Positions 26,067-34,787 are shown, counted from the first letter of the stretch. The stretch: DNA of 64,000 bases from Methylobacterium sp. NMS14P (GCF_028583545.1 NZ_CP087106.1:1488001-1552000); one strand, 5' to 3'. Notes: generated by a model not told the origin, from the letters alone. Made by a program: numbers and translations.

Positions 26067-27191
26067 TTACTCCATCACCGGCGCGAGCTTCTTCACGCCC
26101 TGCACGTCCTCGCCGAGCCACGCCGCGTTCTTGGCGGTGCCGTCGAAGGTCGCGCTCGTCTTGAACAGCTCGTACTTGCCCTCCAGCGCGTAGGGCTTCG
26201 ACCGCGACAGCAGCTCGGCCACCGCCGCCTTGTCCATCGGCTCGAAGGTCTTCACCGCCTCGAAGGCCTGGTCGAGGTCGCGCTGGTTCTGGATGCCGGT
26301 GATCACCACCGAGACCGGCAGGTTCAGCGAGAAGTGCAGGTACTCCAGCGGCTTGATCGGCGCGTCCGCCTTCAGGATCACCCCGTCGCCGAAGGTCTTC
26401 ATGGCGAGCGGCGCGATGCCGTTCTGCACGAGGTAGGGCAGCACGAGGTGGCTGAACGAGCGGAAATGCGCGTCCATCACGTTGACGGGCATCTGCACGG
26501 AATCGAAGTGGAAGCCGCGCTCGGCCGCCACCTCCAGCATCTGCAGGTGGATGCGCGGGTCCTTGTGGCCGGTGAAGCCGATGTAGCGGAGCTTGCCCTG
26601 GCGCCTGGCCTCCAGGAATCCCTCCATGGCGCCGCCCTCGGCGAAGACCCGGTCCGGGTCGTCGTAGCGCAGGATCTCGTGGTGCTGGACGAGGTCGATC
26701 CGGTCGGTGCGCAGGCGCTTCAGGGAGGTGTCGATCTGCTTGAGCGCCTCCTCCTTGGTCCGCCCGTCCATCTTGGACATCAGGAAGACCTTGTCGCGGT
26801 AGCCGCCCTGGTCGAGGGCGACACCCATGCGCAGCTCGGAGCGGCCCTCGTTGTAGTCCCAGCAATTGTCCATGAAGGTGATGCCGCGGTCGATCCCGGC
26901 ATGGATCAGCCGCGTCGCCTCGTCGTCGGTCACGGCGCTCTTGCCGAGGTGGAACCCGCCCATGCCGATGGCCGAGACCTTCTCCGACGTCTTGCCGAAG
27001 GTCCGGTAGAGCATCTCGCCCCGGCGCTCGCCGGGATCGGTGACGAAGGGCAGGTCCGCGGGGTCCTGCGGGCGGTTGCCGGGGAGGGCGGGGGCGCTCA
27101 CGGCCGCACCCGCGCTGCCAGCGCCCGCGAGGCTCGCGCCTGAAAGTCCCGCGCCGAGCACGGCGCCCTGGAGGAAGCTGCGGCGTTCCAT
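26067..27191 (-). CDS. aldo/keto reductase with Tat-type signal
   Basis: 374 residues. The N-terminus MERRSFLQGAVLGAG is a twin-arginine signal, so the protein is probably exported folded. The AKR barrel has the catalytic tetrad: Asp and Tyr in MDNCWDYNEGRSE, Lys in LMSKMDG, His in LVQHHEI. Its C-terminal ~60 residues continue past the usual barrel. GGAGA lies upstream of ATG 27191. The gene is flanked on both sides by related strong palindromes. Substrate unknown. Confidence 0.88.
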   Translation of the reverse strand: MERRSFLQGAVLGAGLSGASLAGAGSAGAAVSAPALPGNRPQDPADLPFVTDPGERRGEMLYRTFGKTSEKVSAIGMGGFHLGKSAVTDDEATRLIHAGIDRGITFMDNCWDYNEGRSELRMGVALDQGGYRDKVFLMSKMDGRTKEEALKQIDTSLKRLRTDRIDLVQHHEILRYDDPDRVFAEGGAMEGFLEARRQGKLRYIGFTGHKDPRIHLQMLEVAAERGFHFDSVQMPVNVMDAHFRSFSHLVLPYLVQNGIAPLAMKTFGDGVILKADAPIKPLEYLHFSLNLPVSVVITGIQNQRDLDQAFEAVKTFEPMDKAAVAELLSRSKPYALEGKYELFKTSATFDGTAKNAAWLGEDVQGVKKLAPVME

Positions 27192-27263
27192 CGGCTGTCT
27201 CCGTTCGAGAATGTGGGGATCGGCAACGGCAGGCCTCGTGTCGGCGGTGCGACCGTAGAAGAA

Positions 27264-27316
27264 GGCAGCGCGACGAGCCCCCTCTCCCGTGCGGGAGAGG
27301 GGCTCGTCGCGCTGCC
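27264..27316. repeat. 53-base near-perfect palindrome with the same CTCTCCC core
   Basis: Arms of about 26 bases (27264-27289 and 27291-27316) with one unmatched base. The core CCTCTCCCG...CGGGAGAGG matches the hairpin at 26019-26056, so the aldo/keto reductase gene is bracketed by two members of one palindrome family. It lies between larB's end and the reductase start, where it can terminate the lar operon. Confidence 0.7.
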
Positions 27317-27350
27317 TGCCCTGTAGCGTGGGACAACGATCCGCGCCGGG

Positions 27351-28031
27351 TCATCGTTCGATCTCCGCGGCGAGGCGTCCCGCCGCGTGGAGCAGGCGCA
27401 GGGCGGCGCAGGCGGCGCCGTAGCCGTTGTCGATGTTGACCACCGTGATGCCAGGGGCGCAGCTCGCCAGCACGGCGTCGAGGGCGGCGCGCCCGCCCGC
27501 GGCGACGCCGTAGCCCACGGAGGTCGGGACCGCGATCACCGCGCCGGCCACGAGTCCGCCGACGACGCTCGGCAAAGCCGCGTCCATGCCGGCGGCGACG
27601 ATCACCACCGGGTGCGCGCGGATCTCCTCGATCCGCGACGTCAGCCGCCACAGGCCGGCAACGCCGACATCGGCGAAGAGCGAGGCCGCCCGCCCGGCAT
27701 AGGCCAGCACCCGCAGGGCCTCGCGGGCGACGGGCACGTCCGAGGTGCCGGCCGCCACCACGGCGACCCGGGCCGGGCCGGTGATCCGGGGGGCCTCGCC
27801 GAACACCGCCGTGCGCGAGACCGGGCAGTAGTCGAGCCGCGCCGCGTCCCTGAGCCGGTCGCGCTTCTCCGGATCGAGGCGGGTGAGGAGCAGCGAGGCG
27901 CCGCGCGCCCGGGCGGTCTCCAGGATCGCGTCGATCTGCTCCGGGCTCTTGCCGGCGCAGAAGATCGCCTCCTCCAACCCGATCCGCTCGGGCCGGGCGA
28001 AATCCAGGGTGAACTCTTCGGAGATGCTCAC
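27351..28031 (-). CDS. larB: nickel-pincer cofactor biosynthesis carboxylase LarB
   Basis: 226 residues, homologous to PurE-type carboxylases. LarB carboxylates and hydrolyses nicotinic acid adenine dinucleotide as the first step of nickel-pincer nucleotide synthesis. The PurE-like half is clear: VAVVAAGTSDVPVAREA, GVAGLWRL, VIVAAGMDAALPSVVGGL, PTSVGYGVAAGGRAAL, NIDNGYGAACAAL. GTG 28031 overlaps the larE stop (GTGA). Last gene of larC-larE-larB; a large palindrome follows. Confidence 0.93.
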   Translation of the reverse strand: MSISEEFTLDFARPERIGLEEAIFCAGKSPEQIDAILETARARGASLLLTRLDPEKRDRLRDAARLDYCPVSRTAVFGEAPRITGPARVAVVAAGTSDVPVAREALRVLAYAGRAASLFADVGVAGLWRLTSRIEEIRAHPVVIVAAGMDAALPSVVGGLVAGAVIAVPTSVGYGVAAGGRAALDAVLASCAPGITVVNIDNGYGAACAALRLLHAAGRLAAEIER

Positions 28032-28849
28032 GCCCGGGCCTCCCGCGGCTCGACCAGGAAGGCGCTGCCGACCCGGTAGGGGGCGAACCGGACGAGGCCG
28101 GAGAGACGCGGCGGCGCGATCGCCCGGATGCCGGCCCCGAGCTTCGCGCGATCCTCCGCGGCCAGGGCCGCGAGGCTCGCGGGATCGAGCTCCACCACCA
28201 CGCCCTCGGCGCGCACCCGGCACCGGACCGCGCGCTTGGCGCCGCTCTCCGCAGCGAGCGCCCCGCCGACCAGCCGCTCGACGGCGTGGATGAAGCCCAG
28301 GGTCTCGGGCTCGATGGCGATGCCGGTCTCGACCCGGCTCGACAGGCAGGGCGCGGCCGGCAGCTCCGCCACGGCCCCGAGGCCGAGGTCGCGGGCGAGC
28401 GCCCGCACGGCCGCCTTGTCGAACCCGGCCTCCACGTAGGGGTGGCGGACGCCGTGCTCCCGGGCGGCGTCGAGGCCGGGGCGGTACTCGCCGAGGTCGT
28501 CGCGGTTGGCGCCCGACAGGATCTGCCGGTCGGTGACGCGCCGGACCGCGCCGTAGAGGTTGGTCTTGCAGAAGAAGCAGCGGTTGACCGGGTTCGCCCG
28601 GTAGGCCGGGTCGGCGAACTCGCCGGCCTCGATCACCCGTAAGGACCAGCCCTCGCGGGCGGCCTCGGCGCGGACGCGCGCGGTCGCCTCCGCGGGCACG
28701 GCCGGCGAGACCGCGTGGACCACGAGGGTCGCGCCCGGCGCCAGCCGGTGGGCGAGGGTGGCGAGCGTCAGGCTGTCGACCCCGCCGCTCACCGCCACCG
28801 CGACGGGGCCGAGCCCCGCCAGGACGGATTCCAGATGCTGGCGCGTCAC
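28028..28849 (-). CDS. larE: ATP-dependent sulfur transferase LarE (nickel-pincer cofactor)
   Basis: 273 residues. PP-loop motif AVSGGVDSLTL activates the substrate with ATP. Cysteines lie in NRCFFCKTNLYG (CxxC) and AAPCLSSR. The CxxC plus C set is that of LarE enzymes thought to use a 4Fe-4S cluster for sulfur insertion, as opposed to the single sacrificial Cys of Lactiplantibacillus LarE; this assignment is from motif count only. GTG 28849 overlaps the larC stop and its own stop overlaps larB. Confidence 0.93.
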   Translation of the reverse strand: MTRQHLESVLAGLGPVAVAVSGGVDSLTLATLAHRLAPGATLVVHAVSPAVPAEATARVRAEAAREGWSLRVIEAGEFADPAYRANPVNRCFFCKTNLYGAVRRVTDRQILSGANRDDLGEYRPGLDAAREHGVRHPYVEAGFDKAAVRALARDLGLGAVAELPAAPCLSSRVETGIAIEPETLGFIHAVERLVGGALAAESGAKRAVRCRVRAEGVVVELDPASLAALAAEDRAKLGAGIRAIAPPRLSGLVRFAPYRVGSAFLVEPREARA

Positions 28850-30150
28850 CGCTCCTCCTGCTCCTGTTCCAGCGCGCGCCGCTCGGCCTCGCGGCGCAGG
28901 GCGACCCGCGCGGCGTGGCCCGCACGGTCGCGGGCGTCGTCGGCCTCGGCCTTGGCGGTGGGCCCGCCCGGCCGCGCCACGATCTTCACGCGAACCGACC
29001 GGCCGTCGTGCTCGACCGTGCGGGCGGCGCGCGCGAGCACCGCACCCTCCACCTGGTGGTAACGCAGTCCGATGGTCGTGGTCTCACGGAAGCAGGCCGC
29101 GATCGCCGCCTCCAGGCTCTCCGGGCGGACCAGGACCTGGATCCGGGCCATCATCCGGCCCTTCTTGCCGATGACCGGCATCTGCACGACGTCCACGATG
29201 CCGGGCTCCGCGCGCAGCCGGTCGAGGCCCGTGGCGAGATCCTCGCCGGACTGGTCGTCGACCTCGAAGGCGATCACCGCGAGATCCCGCCGGCCCGGGC
29301 GGGACGCGGCGCCGTCCTCCAGCACGAGGGCGCGCAGGCAGTTGCTCAGGCCCGGCAGCACCTTCGTGCCGAAGCCGATGCCGGTGCGCCCGAGGATGCC
29401 CCGGGGGCGACCCCGCCCGGGATCGTCGCCGCAGAGGTGGCGCAGGATCGCCGCCCCGGTGGGGGTGACGCGCTCGCCCGGGATCCCGTCGTCGAGGGTC
29501 GCGAAACCGGCCAGCAGCAGCGTCGTGGCGGGGGCCGGGACGGGGAGGGGACCGTGCTGGGTCCGCACCCGGCCGGAGCCCAGCGGCAGGACCGAGACGC
29601 TCCAGCTGCGCGCCTCCAGGGCGGCGATCAGGTGGGCGGCGGCCACGATGTCGGCGATCGAGTCGAAAGCGCCGACCTCGTGGAACGCCACCGCGTCCAC
29701 GGCGATGCCGTGGACGCGGGCCTCGGCGTCGGCCAGATGCCCGAAGATGCCGAGCGCGTGCGCCCGCACCGCCGGCTTGAGATCCGCCGCCTCCAGCGCG
29801 GCGCGGATCTCCGACCAGGGCCGGTGGCCGTGGTCGTGGGCATGACCGTGGCCGTGCTCGTGCTGATGGCCGTGCTGATGGCCGCGATCGTGGGGATGCG
29901 GATGGTCGTGGTGCGCGGGGTGTTCGTGCCGGTGCGGCGCGGGCCCGGGCTCCGTACCGGGCGCCGACACGGTGAAGCGCGCGCCGCTGAGGATCCCGTC
30001 ATTGTGCGCCCGGACCGCGCAGGCGATGCGTGCGTCGACCGCCCGGATGCTGGCGGACACGCCGGCCTGATGCTCGGGGAAGGCGTCCAGCAGGGCGGCG
30101 GCGAACATGTCGCCGGCGACGCCGCCGAGCGCGTCGAGATGGATGTGCAT
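28846..30150 (-). CDS. larC: nickel insertion protein LarC
   Basis: 434 residues in one uninterrupted frame (Lactiplantibacillus needs a frameshift for LarC). The start MHIHLDALGGVAGDMFAAALLDAFP is the family signature, and the CTP-dependent nickel-inserting domain is seen in GTKVLPGLSNCLRALVLE and MPVIGKKGRMMARIQVL. A dense His-rich segment (residues ~73-110) is a typical nickel-handling insertion. First gene of the lar operon. No larA racemase gene is in the window, so the client enzyme is elsewhere. Confidence 0.93.
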   Translation of the reverse strand: MHIHLDALGGVAGDMFAAALLDAFPEHQAGVSASIRAVDARIACAVRAHNDGILSGARFTVSAPGTEPGPAPHRHEHPAHHDHPHPHDRGHQHGHQHEHGHGHAHDHGHRPWSEIRAALEAADLKPAVRAHALGIFGHLADAEARVHGIAVDAVAFHEVGAFDSIADIVAAAHLIAALEARSWSVSVLPLGSGRVRTQHGPLPVPAPATTLLLAGFATLDDGIPGERVTPTGAAILRHLCGDDPGRGRPRGILGRTGIGFGTKVLPGLSNCLRALVLEDGAASRPGRRDLAVIAFEVDDQSGEDLATGLDRLRAEPGIVDVVQMPVIGKKGRMMARIQVLVRPESLEAAIAACFRETTTIGLRYHQVEGAVLARAARTVEHDGRSVRVKIVARPGGPTAKAEADDARDRAGHAARVALRREAERRALEQEQEER

Positions 30151-30263
30151 CGTGTGTCGCGCGGGCGCCCGTGGCGGGTGACAGGTCCGCCTCAGATCGG
30201 CCGCGGCCGTGCCGCGGCAAGGCGCGCGCGGCCTCCGCTGCCGCGGCGTATCGCCCGCGCCGC

Positions 30264-30974
30264 TCAGGAGAGCTGCAGGTAGGCCGGATCGAACAGCCCG
30301 CGCTCCCGCAGGCCGTCGAGGTCGCGGATCGTCAGGCGGCGGCTGCGCAGGGCGACGAGGCCGCCGGTGCGCAGCTCCTTCAGGGTGCGGTTGATGTGCA
30401 CGCTCGTCTGGCCGAGGGCGTCCGCGAGGTCGGGCTGGGTCACCGGCATCGGCAGCGTCATCCCGTCCGCGAGGCCGACGCGCGTCAGCCGCAGGTGCAG
30501 CTCGCAGAACAGGTGCGCCAGCCGCTCGATCGCCGAGCGCCGGCCGACGCTGGCGATCCACTCGCGGTGGATCGCCGTGGCGGCGAGCAGCTCCCGCCAC
30601 AGGCACTCCTCGACGGCGGGCCGGCCGCGGACCGCCTCGCCGATCTGGTCCGGGGCGATCCGCGCGACGGTGACCGGCGTCAGCGCGCCGATCGCGTGGT
30701 CCATCCGCGCCCGGCGGAACACGAACGGGTCGCACAGGTCGCCCGGCAGGAGCAGCGCGACGATCGCCCGCCGCCCGTCCGGGAACTGCTTGTACCGGCA
30801 GGCCCAGCCGTCGAGGATCAGGTGCGTGTGGTACGGGTCGCTCTGCTGCCCCTCGATATCCTGCCGGGCCGCGACGTGGCGGACATGCAGGCGCCCCAAC
30901 CCGTCGAGGACCGCGCGGTCCTCGGGCGCGAGCCGGACATGCCGCTCCATCTTCCGTACGAACGGGTTCTCCAC
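30264..30974 (-). CDS. Crp/Fnr-family transcriptional regulator
   Basis: 236 residues. N-terminal cNMP-like beta-barrel (HLILDGWACRYKQFPDGRRAIVALLLPGDLCDPFV) and C-terminal winged helix-turn-helix (TQPDLADALGQTSVHINRTLKELRTGGLVALRSRRLTI). The Cys cluster of true Fnr is absent and the cyclic-nucleotide pocket is not conserved, as in the many Crp-like regulators of Methylobacterium. GTG 30974 has GGAGG 6 bases upstream; ATG 30950 is an alternative. It lies 113 bases upstream of larC on the same strand and could control the lar operon. Confidence 0.88.
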   Translation of the reverse strand: MENPFVRKMERHVRLAPEDRAVLDGLGRLHVRHVAARQDIEGQQSDPYHTHLILDGWACRYKQFPDGRRAIVALLLPGDLCDPFVFRRARMDHAIGALTPVTVARIAPDQIGEAVRGRPAVEECLWRELLAATAIHREWIASVGRRSAIERLAHLFCELHLRLTRVGLADGMTLPMPVTQPDLADALGQTSVHINRTLKELRTGGLVALRSRRLTIRDLDGLRERGLFDPAYLQLS

Positions 30975-31361
30975 GTCCGCCTCCGGTCAGATCACCGCGG
31001 CGCCGGCGTGCCGGCGGCCGGACGACGGCGCGCGGCCGGGCAGGCGCCGAGGCAGGCGCGCGGGCGGGCGACCGCGGCGGATCGGGCGGCGTCGCGCCCG
31101 TCCGAAGCGTCCCGCACGACGGCGCCGCCAAGGGTATCGGTGAAATAATGAGGCACGGATATTTCTATCGGCAGGGGGCCAAACCGTCCTCCGAACATCG
31201 AAGTCCGGATCTTCTTGATCGGCTTGTGCCTGCAGCAGGAAAACGCGCGCCAACCTGTGTTAAGTCGGCGTTCTCCCCCGCGACGCGCTCCCCACGAGGC
31301 CCTGCGCCCGTGCGGCCCTTAGCCCAAGAGGCCCCGTCCCCGAGGATGGCCGGGCGCCGCG
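30975..31361. other. intergenic region upstream of the Crp/Fnr gene
   Basis: No gene is supported on either strand. The sequence around 31130-31260 is less GC-rich and should contain the promoter of the regulator gene (leftward). I see no clear operator or terminator. Confidence 0.4.
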
Positions 31362-32558
31362 CTACTCCGCGGCGGCGCCCACCGTGTCGGCCATGCGCGC
31401 CCGGCGCGTGCCGAGGGGCTGCGGCTCGCCGACGGTCGTGTCCTCGGCGGTCTGATGCTCCATCTCGGCGTTCACCTGGGCGCCGGCCAGCACGATCATG
31501 GTCGAGAGCCAGATCCAGGTCATGAAGCCGATCGCCGCGCCGAGCGAGCCGTAGGTCTTGTTGTAGCTGCCGAAATGGCCGACGTACCAGGAGAACAGCA
31601 GCGACGCGACGATCCACAGCAGGGCCGCGAGGGCGCCCCCGGGCGTGACCCAGCGCCAGCGCGGCGCGTCCCGGCTCGGCCCGTAGCGGTAGAGCAGGGC
31701 GAGGCCGAGCAGCACGGCCAGGAGCAGGACCGGCCACCGCAGCAGCGCCAGCCACCACGCGTCCGCGCCGAGCCCGACGAACTCCAGCACCACCGGCACC
31801 ACCACCACGGCGGCCAGCGCCAGGAGGAGGAACAGGAGCGCCCCCGCCGTGAAGGCGAGAGAGACGAGATTGAGCACGAGGAAGTTGCGCTTCTCGCGCT
31901 CGTTGTAGACGAGGTTGAGGGCGTCGAAGACGTGCTTCACGCCACCGTTGGCGCTCCACACCGACAGCGCGATGCTGATGAGCAGACTGAACCCGAGGGT
32001 GGTGTTGCCCTGCTCGTTCAGCCGCTTCACCTGGTCGCCGACGATCTCCAGGGCGCCCTGGGGCAGGATGCCCTGGAGGCTGGCGAGCTGGTCGTTGATG
32101 GTCGAGGCGTCGGCCACGAGGCCGTAGCAGGAGACCAGCGCCGCCACCGCCGGGAAGATCGCCAGGAGCGTGAAGAAGGTGACGCCGGCCGCGATCAGCG
32201 ACAGGCGGTTCTCGCCGATGTCGTGATAGGCGCGCAGCGCGATGTCCTTCCAGCCCTTGGCGGGGATCTCGGTCGGCGTCGAGGCCTGCCGCCCGCGATC
32301 GGCCTCGGTCCGGGCGACGGCGTGGGCCTCCCGGCCCGCGTGCGCGGGCGACGTCCGGCGCGCGCCGTCCCGGTCGACGGACCGGCCGGGGGCGCGGTCG
32401 GCCGCGGGACCGGCCAGGGGATCGGCCGCGCCTCGCGCCGGCCGGCGGGGGAGGGCGACGAGGCCGATCAGCGCGGTGGCGAGGGCGAGCGTCCAGACCG
32501 TCGAGGCGCCTCCCTCGGGGGCGGCGGCCCTGGCGGGGGCTGGATCGGGGGCGGGCAT
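31362..32558 (-). CDS. YihY/BrkB-family inner membrane protein
   Basis: 398 residues. After ~100 residues of disordered, charged sequence containing one possible membrane segment, the YihY core starts at GWKDIALRAYHDIGENRLSLIAAGVTFFTLLAIFPAVAALVSCYG, a family signature, and continues through about six helices to GAAIGFMTWIWLSTMIVLAGAQVNAEMEHQ. The family was once mis-called ribonuclease BN; function remains uncertain (membrane or cell-envelope). GAGG is 7 bases before ATG 32558. Divergent from the SDR gene. Confidence 0.85.
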   Translation of the reverse strand: MPAPDPAPARAAAPEGGASTVWTLALATALIGLVALPRRPARGAADPLAGPAADRAPGRSVDRDGARRTSPAHAGREAHAVARTEADRGRQASTPTEIPAKGWKDIALRAYHDIGENRLSLIAAGVTFFTLLAIFPAVAALVSCYGLVADASTINDQLASLQGILPQGALEIVGDQVKRLNEQGNTTLGFSLLISIALSVWSANGGVKHVFDALNLVYNEREKRNFLVLNLVSLAFTAGALLFLLLALAAVVVVPVVLEFVGLGADAWWLALLRWPVLLLAVLLGLALLYRYGPSRDAPRWRWVTPGGALAALLWIVASLLFSWYVGHFGSYNKTYGSLGAAIGFMTWIWLSTMIVLAGAQVNAEMEHQTAEDTTVGEPQPLGTRRARMADTVGAAAE

Positions 32559-32659
32559 CGGCGACCTCGGCAGGGTTCGGGCGGACAGGGGGCGGCGCCC
32601 TCGGGGCCGCGCATCGTGGCGCCCGGGACAGCGCGTCCGAATGGCCGCAGCTGCGAGGG

Positions 32660-32685
32660 GGAACGCCGCGGCGCGGGGAACGGTT
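32660..32685 (+). promoter_or_regulatory. candidate EcfG-type promoter upstream of the SDR gene
   Basis: GGAAC at 32660-32664, a 17-base spacer, then GGTT at 32682-32685, close to the GGAAC-N16/17-CGTT pattern of general-stress promoters in Methylobacterium. It is ~50 bases before the SDR start, and the EcfG-type sigma is the next gene. One base of the -10 differs from consensus. Confidence 0.4.
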
Positions 32686-32731
32686 CGCCGTGCAGTTGCA
32701 ACTCGACGGCACAACGACGGGGAGAACCGGC

Positions 32732-33736
32732 ATGGCGCGCCTGGATGGCGGGACGGTGGTCATCACCGGGGCCTCGAGCGGCATCGGCCGGGCGGCGGCC
32801 GAGGCCTTCGCGGCGCGGGGCGCCCGCGTGGTCCTGGCGGCGCGGCGGGCCGACGTGCTCGACGGGATCGTCCGCGACCTGCGCGCGTCGGGCGCCGAGG
32901 CCGTCGCGGTGCCCACCGACGTCACCGAGCCCGAGGCGGTGGACGCCCTGGCCCGGGCGGCGCTCCGGACCTTTGGCGGCATCGACGTCTGGATCAACAA
33001 CGCCGGGGTGGGGGTGTTCGGCCCCCTGCTGGACGCCCCCCTGGACCTGCACCGGCAGACGATCGCGGTGAACCTGCTGGGCGCCGTGCACGGGGCCTAC
33101 GCGGTGCTGCCGCACTTCCTCGACCGCGGCCGGGGGACGCTGATCAACACGGTCTCGATGGGCGGCTGGGCGCCGACGCCCTTCGCCGCCGCCTACACGG
33201 CCAGCAAGTTCGGCCTGCGCGGCTTCTCGGCGAGCCTGCGCCAGGAACTCGCCCGGCACCGGCACATCCGCGTCTGCGCCGTGTTCCCCGCCATCGTCGA
33301 CACGCCGGGCCTGGAGCACGGCGCCAATGTCAGCGGCCGGCGGCTCAATCCCGGGCACCTGTACTACGCGCCCGAGGCCGTGGCCGAGACCTATCTCCGC
33401 CTCGTGCGCCACCCGCGCGACGAGGTCGCGGTCGGCTGGCCGGCCCGCCTCGCGCAGGTCGGCTACGCCCTCGCCCCGTACCCGACCGAGCACCTGATGG
33501 GCGCCGGGTTCCGGTGGGCCCTCGACCGGGCCGAGCCCGGGCCGCGCACGCACGGCGCCCTGCGCGCGCCGACGCCGGAGGGCACGCGCGCCGACGGCGG
33601 CTGGCGCGCCCGCAAGCGCGTCCCCGATGCCGGCACGCTGAGCACCGCCCTCGGCACGGGGCTCGCCGCCGCGGGGGCCTGCGCGGCGCTCCTCGGCGGC
33701 CTCGCGGCGGCGCGGCGGTTCGGCACCCGCGGCTGA
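32732..33736 (+). CDS. SDR-family oxidoreductase with C-terminal membrane segment
   Basis: 334 residues. Cofactor loop TGASSGIGRA, NNAG, catalytic Ser (NTVSMGGW) and YTASKFG are intact. The region after ~260 is Arg-rich and ends in a hydrophobic helix (LGTGLAAAGACAALLGGLAAA), suggesting membrane anchoring. SDRs of this type are frequent general-stress targets in alphaproteobacteria. ATG 32732 follows GGAGAA. A candidate EcfG-type promoter lies upstream. Substrate unknown. Confidence 0.87.
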   Translation: MARLDGGTVVITGASSGIGRAAAEAFAARGARVVLAARRADVLDGIVRDLRASGAEAVAVPTDVTEPEAVDALARAALRTFGGIDVWINNAGVGVFGPLLDAPLDLHRQTIAVNLLGAVHGAYAVLPHFLDRGRGTLINTVSMGGWAPTPFAAAYTASKFGLRGFSASLRQELARHRHIRVCAVFPAIVDTPGLEHGANVSGRRLNPGHLYYAPEAVAETYLRLVRHPRDEVAVGWPARLAQVGYALAPYPTEHLMGAGFRWALDRAEPGPRTHGALRAPTPEGTRADGGWRARKRVPDAGTLSTALGTGLAAAGACAALLGGLAAARRFGTRG

Positions 33737-33842
33737 GTCCCGTTCGGGCAAAGCGCTAACCCATGTTGCGGCATGGGCGGCCCGGGCACGCCACAACCGG
33801 TCCTCTGGGCTTGACCGGCCCGCCCGCCGACGACCGGACCGA

Positions 33843-34604
33843 ATGCCCGACACCGAAGGCTCATCGCTCCTCGATCCCGTCGCGGATGTCGCAGAGGAGG
33901 CCGGGGACGGGGCCCGGTTCGGCCTGCCGGAGGCCGTGCGGGCCCATCTCGGCACCCTGCTCGGCCGCACCTACGACCGGATCGGCCTGGACTCGGGCGG
34001 TGCCGCGGACCCCTTCGCCGACCTGCTCGCGCGCCTGGAGATCGCACTCGCGCAGGCGGAGGGCGAGCGGGACAGGACCTTCCGCGCGGGCCTGCTGGAG
34101 GTGGTGCCGGCTCTGCACCGGTTCGCGGTCTCGCTGACGCGCGACCCGGCCGCGGCGGACGATCTCGTGCAGGACACCCTGCTGCGCGGCTGGCGCGGCC
34201 GCGGCGGCTTCACCCCCGGGACCAACCTCGAGGCGTGGCTGTTCACGATCCTCCGCAACGTCTTCTACAGCCAGCACCGCAAGCAGGGCCGCGAGGTCGC
34301 CGACACCGACGGCAACTACGCCGAGCAGCTGACCAGCATCCCCGAGCAGGGGGGCCATCTCGACCTGCAGGACGTGCGCGCGGCCCTCGACCGCCTCGCG
34401 CCGGTGATGCGCGAGGCGCTGGTCCTCGTGGCGATCGAGAACCTGAGCTACGAGGAAGCCGCCGTCGTCATGAACTGCCGGATCGGCACCGTGAAGAGCC
34501 GGGTCTGGCGCGCCCGCGAGCAGCTCGCGCGCATGCTCGGCTACGGCGGCGACGAGATCGGCAGCGACGGGGTCATGCTGTCGGTGACCGGCACCTCGGC
34601 CTGA
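33843..34604 (+). CDS. EcfG-family sigma factor with NepR-like N-terminal domain
   Basis: 253 residues, ~70 longer than usual EcfG. Sigma 2 (LHRFAVSLTRDPAAADDLVQDTLLRGW, NLEAWLFTILRNVFYSQHRK) and sigma 4 (PVMREALVLVAIENLSYEEAAVV, IGTVKSRVWRAR) are typical of ECF15. Before them, residues ~28-66 read LGTLLGRTYDRI...DPFADLLARLE, the same pattern as the standalone NepR downstream (LGHQMRAMYDPV...DPRLAELLQQLD). I infer an anti-sigma-like domain fused to its sigma factor. The nepR gene converges on it across a hairpin. No phyR is in the window. The sigma part is certain; the NepR reading is by-eye alignment. Confidence 0.87.
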   Translation: MPDTEGSSLLDPVADVAEEAGDGARFGLPEAVRAHLGTLLGRTYDRIGLDSGGAADPFADLLARLEIALAQAEGERDRTFRAGLLEVVPALHRFAVSLTRDPAAADDLVQDTLLRGWRGRGGFTPGTNLEAWLFTILRNVFYSQHRKQGREVADTDGNYAEQLTSIPEQGGHLDLQDVRAALDRLAPVMREALVLVAIENLSYEEAAVVMNCRIGTVKSRVWRAREQLARMLGYGGDEIGSDGVMLSVTGTSA

Positions 34605-34743
34605 TCGCGACGATTTTCGCGATCGAATACGCCAATTCGATACTTCGACGGCCGTATTCGCCCACAAATTGACTTAGGTGAAAGCGTCCCGGCCGTCGCC
34701 TGGGCGATATGGAGCGGGTTGGGTCGATCCGTCGACTCGGCCG

Positions 34744-34787
34744 GGCTCCCATCGGTGTGACATCCCCCCGATCCACCGATGGGAGCC
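34744..34787. terminator. hairpin between the convergent sigma and nepR genes
   Basis: Perfect 13-base arms (34744-34756, GGCTCCCATCGGT, and 34775-34787) with an 18-base loop, lying 140 bases after the sigma stop and 54 bases after the nepR stop. It is placed to end both transcripts. The rest of 34605-34840 holds AT-rich sequence and no gene. Confidence 0.6.

Noticed and set aside
26019..27316. Terminal inverted repeats of a transposon
   Set aside because: Each is a self-complementary hairpin, no transposase lies between them, and no target-site duplication was seen. A REP-like or terminator role fits better.
29820..29930. Repeat region or CRISPR-like array
   Set aside because: The repetitive appearance comes from His/Gly/Asp codons of the LarC metal-binding insert.
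30987..31253. Small minus-strand gene upstream of the Crp/Fnr regulator
   Set aside because: Arg/Pro-rich translation, no ribosome site, no domain; it occupies the promoter region.
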